A stretch of 64,000 nucleotides of DNA from Apostichopus japonicus. Lineage: Eukaryota; Echinodermata; Holothuroidea; Aspidochirotida; Stichopodidae. The notes under the pieces are model-generated. The model was not told the origin of the DNA, searched no databases, and saw only the letters and a list, made by a program, of their open reading frames with translations. Both the position numbers and the translations under genes were made by a program. Positions 25,101 to 37,100 of this stretch are shown piece after piece; positions within the stretch are counted from its first letter, which is position 1, and the number at the start of each line of letters is the position of its first letter. The DNA is taken from contig NC_092573.1 in assembly GCF_037975245.1 (NCBI RefSeq), forward strand, positions 8,958,501-9,022,500, given 5' to 3'.

Positions 25101-28100
25101 ATGTATAATATCCAAAACTTAAACAATTATTCTTCATTTCAACAGATATTTGTACTGTATCCTGCCAAGAGGTAAAGTATATACAATTCTAATTTCCAGG
25201 GAAGAAATATTACCAAAATAAATTTTGTAGTATATTCTTAGCTATTCTTGTCTATGAAAGGAGGTGGTCATTGAAGCATAATATAACCAAAAATAAAAAT
25301 GTTACTTCCAATTTAACTTTCATGTACGGAACATGTAAATTCACATGGTAAAATCAATACATGTTTTTTACAATTCAAATCGTGATTTTGGAACATATTC
25401 CACAGGCTTGTTTTGGTAAAAACTTCATCACATGAGTTATAAGGATTTGGAGAAGTTAACTTGAATAAATCCTAACTAAATGTTTTGACTCTGCTCCCAC
25501 CCCCTCCCCCCTCCACAAAAAAAAGAGGAAAAAAATAATACATTGCCATATATACAGCATCTCAACAAAAATGTGCTAAATTCATTTCCCCATAGGAATC
25601 CTACAATTTTTATCAGTAATATGATACTAACATCAGAGGAAAATATTTAAAATTGGAATCTGTCAATTCATGATCATAGAAAAATAGGTTTTGTATCGAA
25701 ATACACAAGAGATCAAAATAAGCAGATTTGTAGTAAATGCCCAAAGCTGTACATTCTAAGATTTGGCAGATACAGTATGTGCACGTTGTTGGTACAAACC
25801 ATCAAAATGTGCTATAATGTACTTATGTATATGTTTCTGAAATACACACTGATTAACTATCAATGTATGCATGATATAACATGCATGTCATACCAATTAT
25901 CTTTGAGGTGTAAGAAACATACTTTTCCCAAATTCCATGTGGTTTCTTGTTCCACAGCAGAACCACACAACAAGTAAATTTGAAAGAGTATAACTGCTTC
26001 CAATCCTGGAGTTTCATTAACAAAGTATATATATATAAATTTATAAGTTCCTTCAATTTTGCTCTTCAAATAGTAAAATGCTATCAGTTAAACTAAATGC
26101 AGCATTGCCTATTCTTTGATTCTATTTGTCCAGTAACAAACTGTTCTTCCTATAACAAATGATATGCAAAAAGTGTTAATAGTTACCCTAGGCCTGTATG
26201 CATTGCATCTATTGAATCCTTTGAAATACCAAAGGAGTATGTGCTGTAAATTTGCAAAAATGGCATAGAAATATTGTAGTTGATCACAGTTTAATTTTAG
26301 TATTAAATCAATTTATTTGATTTACAGGAGTATCCTGAACTTCAACCAGTATTTGATAAAATGATGCAGCAAATAGAAGAACAGGTAAACAGTCTTGCAT
26401 AAATTATAGGCCTATCTCAGTGAATGTTTCCCAGCTGTCTTGATGATGCATATCTACAAGTATTAATTATCAGGGGTACTGTTAATTAGCTAAAGACTAG
26501 ACTTTTAAGTCGCCAAAATGAAAAGATCTAGTCGCCATGGCCACCAGAATATACTGTATGTGAAAGGTGTGATCAGATTATCTGTGTGAAACTAGAATCT
26601 GCAGTTTGCTCCACACATGATAGTGTCTATGGGTACCATTGGCTTACAATTGCAACTGATCAATGTACCAATGAATCACTTGGCACTCCAGTAATGTTGG
26701 AAGGTGAAAGCCAAAGACCAAGAATTGGCAGCTAACTAACAATGTCAGGCAATATGTATTGCAGCTGGAGAGTTATATATTGTATATCAACAATGAATTT
26801 ATATGGTTTATTGATTCACATTATTCTACTTCTTGCAGACATCTGATGATGATAGTGACAAAGCTATCTACGAAGAAAATGATTCCAAGGTATGTACAGT
26901 ACTACCCTTGCAGTTACAGTAATTATTTCAAACCACACTTTTTCAAAAAACAATTGAGTCTCCTATTCCAGTTACAATGCAGATAAATAAATGGAATGGA
27001 AATATCACTTGAACAATATGTATTGCAGCTGTCACCTGGAGAGTTATATATTGTATATCAACAATGAATTTATATATGGTTTATTGATTCACTTTATTCT
27101 ACTTCTTGCAGACATCTGATGATGATAATGACAAAGCTATCTACGAAGAAAATGATTCCAAGGTATGTACAGTACTACCCTTGCAATTAATTATTTCAAA
27201 CCACACTTTTTCAAAAAACAATTGAGTCTCCTATTCCAGTTACAATGCAGATAAATAAATGGAATGGAAATATCACTTGAACAATATGTATTGCAGCTGT
27301 CACCTGGAGAGTTATATATTGTATATCAACAATGAATTTATATATGGTTTATTGATTCACTTTATTTTACTTCTTGCAGACATCTGATGATGATAATGAC
27401 AAAGCTATCTATGAAGAAAATGATTCCAAGGTATGTACAGTACTACCCTTGCAGTTAATTATTTCAAACCACACTTTTTCAAAAAAACAATTGAGTCTCC
27501 TATTCCAGTTACAATGCAGATAAATAAATGGAATGGAAATATCACTTGAACAATATGTATTGCAGCTGTCACCTAGAGAGATTCAAAAACTTACTGGTTT
27601 GGATATTTACGAGTGACGAGCTTACCTGTCTCCTCACAACCTTAGCACCTCATTCTACCGTGCCTATAAAGTCCTGGTAAAATAATAACACTGTGCGCCC
27701 TCTATGACCGAACCCCCCCTTGGTCACTCCTCACTACTCATGAGACCACTCCTTAAAAGTGGCCTCACGGTCACCGAAATAGGGGTGGCCAGAATCCTCT
27801 GGCCACCCCCAAGGACTCCCGTCGACTAAACTTCTCAAAGGTGAGCCCTTAACAAAAGGCACTGATGCCTTCCTAGCAGGGAGAGTGTAATCCTCCCCGC
27901 CGCAGCGGGTAAGGGGGGGGGACACTCTCCTGAGCCCTGCAGGCGAAACTACCCTTTTTCCTAACAAGGAGCCTCATCCTGTAAAGGCCCAACACTTGCT
28001 AACCCTAAGACAACTTAGGTGAGTACGCCTATGAAAAACACAGGGTGCAAAGTTACCCTCACCGATAGACCTGGCCGGTGACTCTTAGTAGTTGTTGGCT

Positions 28101-31100
28101 CTGTCTATCTGGTGTTGTGCTTGGAGTCGTGAGCCTAGTCGAACGACTGCTCCCCCGTCCGGCTGTGTCCCACCCCCTCGGGGGAGGGAGGCGGGAATGG
28201 AGACAGGTAAGCTCGTCACTCGTAAATATCCAAACCAGTAAGTTTTGGAATATTTACTTCGCTCCTCGCTTACCTGTCTCCTCACAACCTTAGCACCGAG
28301 TGGCACTGCCCGATGGTGGGAGGCCCGAGGGGTGGGACCAAGTACCAACCGGCTACCACCGCGCTACCAAAAGCTGCCTCGGCGTGTAGAGTGTCAGGTA
28401 AGTAACAGGCGACGAACGTAGTTGGTGTTTTCCACGCTGCCACCTTGAGGATGTCCTGTATCGGGATACCGGCAGAGAGAGCTGTGGAAGCCGAGGCCCC
28501 ACTGATGTTGTGATCTCTTGGCCGGGTATCCCCCCATCGTGAACGGGCGGATCATCTCTACTAGCCATCGGGATAGGGTATCCTTGGCGGCTGCTGTTTA
28601 AGGTGGTCGTGGCAGGATGAAAAGGGAGGTTGTTTGTCTCAACTTCTCTGTCCTGTTTAAGTACCACTTCAGTGCCCTGACTGGGCACCATCGCTTGTCC
28701 TCAGCCACTGATGAAAGGGTTTTGATTTCCGGAAAGAAAATGTCCCCGGGCAAGAAAGTCAAGGCCCGGTTCTTGGCAATAAGGGACGGGTCTGGAACTG
28801 TCCTCGCCCCATGGCCCTCGAATCTGATGTGGTTCTGTTTGGTTGTTAGGGCTTGGAGGTAACTCCTTCACGCTGACGCTACCGCAATGACGAAGAGTGT
28901 TTTCTTTGTAAGAGCAGCCAGGGAAACGTTCCCCGACGATTCGTACAGCGGCCCTGCCAGGGCATGCAGCACTGCTGAGAGCCCCGCAGAGGGGGCTAAC
29001 TGTCTGACTCGTGGACGGCGATGAGCCATGCCTTTGGTGAGCTGGTCAATGTCTGGGTTAATGCCCAGCGTGGAGCCGTCTGGAAAACCAGACGTCCCCG
29101 TCTGGGGCCTGTGTGTGGGACCTGCGGCCTGGGACCCGGGGTCCGGAGGGAGCCACTAGGATGAGTTTACCCTTGGAGCTGCGAATCTTCCTCAGTATCT
29201 GGCTGATCATGCCAAAGGGGGGGGGGGAAGAATTTAAACCTCTGGTCCGTCTCAAGGCAGGGACCTGGCGCTATGTGGGAGGCTGCAGGTGGGACCGCCT
29301 GTTACAAAAGATGGGCAGCCCATTGTTGCCCTTTGTCGTAAGCAGGTCTATCAGAGGTATGCCGAACATGTGGAAAAACCTACCGCATGTTCCTTGCGAA
29401 GGGTTTACTCGTCGGGGTCGAGTTGTCCCCTGGGCAGAGCATCGGCCCTCACACTCTCCTTTCTGGCTATATGGGAGACCCATAGGGCCGTGCCAGATTC
29501 TGCAGCTGTGGTGACGGTCTCCCATGCCAGACGGCACAATCTCTCTGCCCTGGAGTCCTGAGAGCGAGGCGGAAGTACATGAAACCTGGTTATCTTTGCA
29601 AATAGAGTGTTGGGGCCGATCCTTTGCCCTGCTGACGCCACTGTGGTGCAGGAAAGTGGTTTCTCTGTATATGCTGCTAAAGAAGTCAAGGACAGTGGCC
29701 TGTATGATAACCTTGTTAGCGCCTGCAGTACAGCAGCACTCGCAGTACTGCTTGCATTACCACAGTACCGCTGATGACCCCTTTAGTTATCAACCAGTTG
29801 CAATCAGAAAACCTCTGAAGAAAAGTAATGCCTTGATGATGTAGACCTAAGCTGTACCCTGTAGGGAGGTTTAATGGAGGTTCTTTCCATGAAAAATAAT
29901 ATTAATAATAATATTGAGGGTTGAACTGCGCCGGCCTATCTATCGATAACGAAGCCAGAGGCGCTAGCAATATTACCCTGGTCAACAATAACCTGTTAAA
30001 CAGAGAGAAATCCCTCCTGGATGGAAAGACGCAATGGAGATAAAGTGCCTTGCCCAAGGAAACAACAGAATGATCTGGCCAGGACTAAAACCTGCAAGCC
30101 TTAGATCACCAGTACACTGCCTACACCGCTTGACCACAGTGCTCTCCAAAAATTGAGTACTGAATGGATAGTTTGCTTCATCAGAGTCTTAATCAATGCT
30201 ACAGCTGCTATGTGGCTTTTACAACTACAGTATATGTATGTATTTGTGTATGTAATTTAGATCATCCTGCAAGTAGGAACTTGTGAAGAAGCCTCATTGG
30301 CTTATCAAAGCCGCAAGCTGACCAAAGTCAGTCTCGTACATTCATATTTTAATGTCCATGACTATGAATTGTCAACAGCTCTGTAACTGGACAACATACA
30401 TTAATCTTGGGGTGACTTGAACCGGGGACCTTTTGATTGGAAGGCACCGGGTTTAACCACTGAGCTAACTAAGCTACAGCCCTACTCACCAGGAACAAAC
30501 TCCCAACAGGGGATGTGTAGGGTGGGTTTGTAGAAATTCCACCTCATAAATCCTGGCTGTTTAACGGAGTCCAGGGAGTTACTCAGCAAACACAAAGGCG
30601 TTACTAAATGTTTAGTCTTTTGCTATGATAGCGTTATTAGAGGTGTAAGAAATATGTTACCGAAACCCTTTAGGGGCTATTATTTCAAAACAATTTCCGT
30701 TAAGACATTAATATAACATTAATATAACGTAATATCTCATAGACATCTTATGTCAACGTTTTATCAACACCACATTTAACGTAATAAACACGTATTGAAT
30801 GTTATGATAACGTACCCGTTACTTCTCAAATCTCTTCCTGTCGAGATGTGTCCATTTCGTAGTGCAGTAAAGGTATCCAGCTTCCTATTGAAACCACCTA
30901 GCGCCTAGGCTAGTCAAGACTAGGCCATCAGGTGCTACGAAATGCAACTCTGCTTAAGATGTCGGAACATCGAACATTGTTCATAAAGCGCATGCTGTAT
31001 GTTTGGAGCGTGTTAGCGCTTGTAACTTGCTGGGGTTGTATCCTACCCCTTTTTCAACTTACTAACGCGTTTGTCTTGGTAATTCACCAAAGAAATAGGA

Positions 31101-34100
31101 AGAAAGGCTTATTCCATAGGATCGCTCACGTAGTCGATAGCTCGTTGCAGTAAAAGTTGAGCTTACACGTGTCAAGCCAGGTGGCTGCTTGGCCCCCCCC
31201 CTCCTCTCTTAACAAATGTGCCACGTTGTACCTTTTTTTCTGGCAGTTTGCCAAGGATCTATGAGCGTTATGTTTCCTGGCACTTTGCCAAGTCTCGAGA
31301 AAGTTCTCTTCCTAGCAGTTTGCCAAGGTTTTAAAGTAAACGGAATACTGTAAGTCATGAGAACCGATTTAAAACCCCTCAGTCTTACGCATTTTAACAT
31401 GTTCTGGAAGTGGGTTCACCAGTGTTTTAAACGACAGTGTTTTTAAACACAAGTAAGATTTTAACCTAGGCAAATGGCGATGAATTATGATTAGAGAGGA
31501 GTATAATTAGCGAGGAGAATATGACCCATGAGTGTCTGCAGGTACTCGATAAATAAACACACATTTGGGATGTGTAGTGGTAGCGGTGTTTTTCCGCAAA
31601 TGATTCGAACCTGTCGTCGCCGCTCAAGCTGCTAGTTCCGGGGGGGGGACACTCCCCCTATTCTGGGAAGCGGGAGTAACCGTCCTCTGTAACCCCGAAA
31701 TCTAGGGGTCGACCTCGTCGTCTAGGCCGGACAGGTTGCCCGACGCTCTGCAAACCAGGTCGTCCTTGCCGGGGAACAAATCAGGTTCCATTCTTTGGTC
31801 TGGGATTGATCGTGGTGTCGCGGCCGGGCTGGCCGTGGGTTGCGATCGCTCCTCGGCACCGATGTCTGTGTTCGGTGTCTGGGGATAAGTATTTCTCCCT
31901 TTGCCGTGGGAACCTGGCTCGGGGCTGGTTCTCTTTTCGGATTGGGCGCTTGCCCCTGCTACCCCGTTCTGGGGGCCCGGCATTGGTAATCTCGTCGGTT
32001 CCCGGCCTCAGGACCGGCCGCGGCTCCGGTTAGGGGGTCTGCGGGCCGGGCTTCTGCACCTGCTACCCCATTCTGGGGGCCTAGCAGTTGTTAATCTCGT
32101 TGTAAATGTTGTTGTAGTTGTAAATGTTATTGTAAATGTCGCAGTTGTAAATGTTGTTACTCTCGTAGGCTCCCGACTTCGGGACCAGTTTTGGATCCCG
32201 TTTGGAGATCTGCGGACCGGGCTTCTGCCCCTGCGCCCCCGTTCTCGTCGGGCCCGGGCCCTCCGGAGCCAATCTCTGAGGACCCAGCAGTCGATTGTAT
32301 AGCTCTGGTTCCCGGCTCCGGGGGCGGTCTCGGATCTGGAGTGAAAACTCGGTTCTGCCTTCCCTTCGAGTCTCGCCGGACCCGGGGTCTCGCCGGACCC
32401 GGGGCCTCGCCGGACCCAGGCTCCCGGAGCCCGTCTCTGTGTGCGTACCACGCCGGGTACCACCACGCCGGTATTCCTCGACCCGGACATTCTGTCCTTT
32501 CCGGTGGGATTTTTTTTTTTTTTTTTTTTTCTCGCCGGACCCGGGCTCCCCGGAGCCTGCTATGGGACCGGCTCCGTTTCAGCGACCCCTCGGTCGTACT
32601 CTCTCTCTCGGACCCGAGCTCTCCGTGGCCTGTAGCCCGCGCTCCATGGGTCTCTCTTGCTGCGACCCGGACTGAGACGTTGCCTCTAGCCCGGCCGAGC
32701 CGTGCCTCTTCTCAAGAGGTCTTTTCTTGGCAGGAGCCTTGCTCCTGCCCTTCCCTCTGGCCGTAATCAACCGGACGTCGCCGGGACCGTTAGGGGTACT
32801 CTTTCTCTCTCTCTCCACCTCTCCTTCGGCCCTCTCCTGGCCACTTTCCTCCACCTCTCTCACCACTTCTCCCTCCTCCTCTCTCTCTCTCTCTTGTCTC
32901 TCCTATATCTTTTTCTGGGGCACCGATGGCCTAAGGAATCAAGTCCAGCCTGCCCTAAAGCTTGCTTCTTAGACTCGTAAGCCACTGGTCTATCTAGTGC
33001 CACTGGGCTGGCGAAAAATTTATGCAGACCAGGCATGGGTCCCGTCTGGTGTAGGTTCTACACTTAGGACACAAATCGTGTTCGACCCAGGTTCTGCCTG
33101 GCCGAAACATCGAAAGTTAAAAAAAAAAACTTCAGCTGGTTACGAGACAAACTAAAACGCCCGAATTAAGGAAAGACTAACTCTTAAGCTTACGGAAAAA
33201 TGCAAACTAGCAAGAGAACGGGAGAGAACGGGAGGTACATAACGGTGAGTAGAGGTACGTAGCGTAACCTAGCAACGGCAAAATACGAAAAACGCTATGA
33301 AGTGGCCTAACAAAATCAACACAAGCTGAAAAAGAACATGAGAGAGCGAAATATAGAAGAAGAAATCGTGAATAGAAATACAATGTAGACATGCTATGAA
33401 CATGAAAATACAACGACACGCCTATAGCGTGGGGAAGGGAAATTGGCGGGAAACCTAGGCAGTTCGCGGAACTGCTACCCCCGCAAAAAACCTAAGGGCG
33501 GAAACGCACTAGGAATAAAAACAGTCCCCAAAACCCTCCCTTTCAACAAAAAAGGATACTTATCGGGCTGGAAAGGACTGCAATACTCCTAAGAATCCGA
33601 GGAAAGAAACTTCCAAAGATCGCTAAAGAAAACCAAGACGAAATCCAAGGGAAATATATCCACAAGAAATTCACGTGAAGACACTTTTAATGGTAGAATG
33701 AGTAGTGAGGAGTGACCGAGGGGGGGGGAGGGGTTCGGTCATAGAGGGCGCACAGTGTTATTATTTTACCAGGACTTTATAGGCACGGTAGAATGAGGTG
33801 CTAAGGTTGTGAGGAGACAGGTAAGCGAGGAGCGAAGTAAATTTCTATATTGTATATCAACAATGAATTTATATGGTTTATTGATTCACTTTATTCTACT
33901 TCTTGCAGACATCTGATGATGATAATGACAAAGCTATCTATGAAGAAAATGATTCCAAGGTATGTACAGTACTACCCTTGCAGTTAATTATTTCAAATCA
34001 CACTTTTTCAAAAAACAATTGAGTCTCCTAATATTCCAGTTACAATGCAGATAAATGAATGGAATGGAAATATCACTTGAACTTAATAAGAACCATGATG

Positions 34101-37100
34101 GCATTAAATTTCATGCATGAGAAGAGTTAAGGCAATCTGAGTGAATCTCATAGTATATACCAGAACATATATATAGAGAGGCAACATTTCATCAATATGA
34201 AGAATTTCTTTCTCACCAATAAATGGAGACCTATTAAAGTAGAATCATGAAGCAAACAAACATACCCTTAACTACCTTTAAGTATTAGGCATTAGTGTTG
34301 TATTACTGTAGTTCCACTAAAATTAGATCAAAATAATAGTCCTTATATTCTTCATAGAAACAACATAAGGAAGCGGTACATATATCCTCCAATCTAAATT
34401 ATCTGTATGAAATGATGGAAGTCTGCAGTTGCACCACAACTGACAGTGAGTATGGGTACCACTGACCTACAACTGTATGTTAGTACAATGCATGCATGTG
34501 TGTCGCTCAAAAGTATGCATAAAAAATCGTGTGTGGAAGTAGTGTTACATATAGGATTTAAAAAAATAGTTGATGAGATTTTCATGTCATGGTCTGTCAA
34601 TTAAACCCAACTTCTGTTTGTATAGGAACAAAGCACACTAGTGTCAGTGGCGTAACTCTCATGCTCTCGGGGGGGGGGGGAGGCAAACCTCCAGGCACCC
34701 GGGCTAAGGGGCACCCAGGCCTGGATACCCTTTCAACACGATAATACTTTGTTTGCATGGCTATAATGGCTTAGGAAGAGAAGTAGAAACCTTTACCCAC
34801 TTTACGCTTTTCACCCTATAAATATCAAAACCTTGAAAAAAATCCAGAATTTATAAGCATTATGATATGGTCAGGCCACAATCAGGGCCTATCAGTAGAC
34901 TAGCAGCGAGTGACGAATCTTTGAAAGTACAGAAATTGGAAAAGATGAATACATTACTTTTAAGGCTAACTATTTTTACAACTTAACATGATTAGTTCAT
35001 TAAAACATGAATTAAAATTGATCTAAAGTTCACAATCATTTGTAAGTTACAATCATTTGTAAGTTACAATCATTTTTAAGTGGCTATATGGCTTTCAAAA
35101 CCAAAATTAATTTACTGTGCTGCACCATGCACACCATAGGTCAGAGGCGTCCCAATCCGTCGCTTTTGCACTGGGCACCCCAAACCAACGTTACGCCACT
35201 GTGTAGTGGTTAGTAACCAGCATTTATTCCATTTTAGCACAAAACATACACAAGATTAACCAAATATCATATTTACTCTAATTGCATAGATTTAGCATAC
35301 AGTCTCCTACTATATGACAGTCTGTATACAATATTTATGTGAGTGCGCAACTTAATTTAGTGAGGTGCAAATTGACCAATCAGCATTTGCGACACCCACA
35401 ATAGGATTTCACTCCACAAAAATCTACACATGAATTAACAAATTGACAAATTAATAGCATTTCTCCATAGCGTTAGATTGTAGTTCAATCAAATAAGTTT
35501 TTTGCGGGCTGCAATTAATTCACACAAAAAGTTTGTGTTTTCAGAATTAAATTTGATTAGAAAATCTTTGAAACAGTGGCCCCATCAGAGCAAACATGTC
35601 CCAACGATTGGTACCTTGACACCTGTTTTTACTACAAAGCAAAAACAACAACACACGGAGTGTTTACGTTCAGTCACAGTTGTTAAACAATAACAGGAAT
35701 TCATGTTCTTGTGTAACGACATATGACATGGCAGTTTGTCGCAATCAGGGATGTTCTTGGCCCCTAACTATAGTCACTTTACATGTACCTGATTTGCAAA
35801 TCAATATTAACATAGTCCTAATACATGCACATGGTTTTGTGTTTGTCTTAGCCCAGTGGCACTTCTATTAGATTGAATATGGCATTTGCCACTTTTAAAA
35901 AAACATGCATAAAGTTACTGATGGACATTTTTTTCAAAGCTAACAAAATAACTAGATTATTGCACTACAGTTGGTATTCTAAGACTGTCATGCCAAAAAG
36001 TAAGATATTATATACCGATTCCCTAGAAACTCTATGGAAAGCAGTGGCGGATCCAGGATTTCTGAAACGAGGGGCCCTCTTAATTTTCGCAAGGGGGTGG
36101 GGGGACCCGCTGGTCCTGCCCTTGGAAAGTTATGCATAGCTTGCCATTTGAGATGCATTATACAGTACATGTAGTTCAAGGAAATTCTGTATTTGTATTA
36201 AATTTTCATGTCTTTTTACATTAGATTCCAAAAAGGCTAAGGAAACTTAGACAATTAAGAAGCTACTCTAAAGATGATGCTGTCGAAAGTGATTTTGTAC
36301 CATTTGATGAAGAAAGCGACACCTCTTCAGAAGAAGATGCTAACACATCAGATGAAGGCTATGCTGCTGATGAGAATCAACCCAGTACTAGTAATAAGGT
36401 ATGTGTATTATCAACAGAGTACACTGCCCCAGAGGAAAAATCAAAAAGAGCTTGGAACAGACAACACTACTGCATCTACTGTGAGAAAACTGTTCTACAA
36501 ATAGCACGACATTTCAAAACTCATCATTTTGATGAATCATTGGTGATTAAGGCCTTAAATGAACCTAAAAAGTCAAAGGAACGAAATGCCATTTTTGAAG
36601 AATTAAGAAAAAAGGGGGACCATGCCCACAATATAAAAGTCTTCAAAGAAGGAAAAGGTCAACTTTTGGTGTATAAAAGACCACAAATGGGGCTACTGGA
36701 TGCAGAGGATTTCATTCCTTGTCCAGATTGTCACGGATATTTTGCAAAAAGATCTCTCTGGAGACACCAGAAAAATTGCACCTCAGAATCTAAAAATGAA
36801 AGTAAACAAACCTTGGGCCTTCGGAGAGCTGCCAGAGTACTGCTTCCCACAAAGGCAGACTGCAGTTCAAAACTGCAGAACATACTTGCAGGTATGAAGG
36901 CTGACAATATTGTATTAACAATACGTGCAGATCCTTGGTTATGCAAATTGGGGGAACACTACATCAATGACAGCCCAAATGCACACTACATTGTATCAGA
37001 TAGGATGAGATCTGTTGCACGTCTTCTTCTCGAGACCCAAAAGCTAAATTGTGCCATAAAATCAGCTAAAGATTTAGTAAATCCATGCCATTTTGATAAT

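Larger units (their letters stand above)
26745..27580 (+). repeat. Second exon array, ~270-bp units, left part
   Basis: Units of 268-273 bp, each with one 51-nt exon and an intron containing TATTGTATATCAACAATGAA. Three copies stand before the DIRS-like insertion; the fourth resumes at 33843. The copies are very similar, so the duplication is recent or the array is homogenised. Confidence 0.85.
27581..33842 (-). mobile_element. DIRS-like retroelement, copy 2, in an intron of the fusion gene
   Basis: 6.26-kb relative of copy 1 in minus orientation, antisense to the host gene. Inverted terminal repeats: 27621-27740 and 33699-33825. Internal complementary region: 28199-28298. The flanks (CTAGAGAG before, TTCTATATTGTATATC after) rejoin to the ~270-bp unit's own sequence GAGAGTTATATATTGTATATC apart from one base, so insertion made neither duplication nor deletion, as expected for tyrosine-recombinase elements. 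Gag-like, RNase H and recombinase remnants appear in the same order as in copy 1. The terminal sequences of the two copies clearly differ, so they are separate subfamilies. Confidence 0.88.
34081..36224 (+). other. Last intron of the fusion gene
   Basis: AT-rich, no exon seen. It holds a hAT-type miniature element (34645-35201), a short CAATCATTTGTAAGTTA tandem repeat (35031-35080) and a fragment beginning CAGTGGCGGATCCAGG at 36042. Confidence 0.6.
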
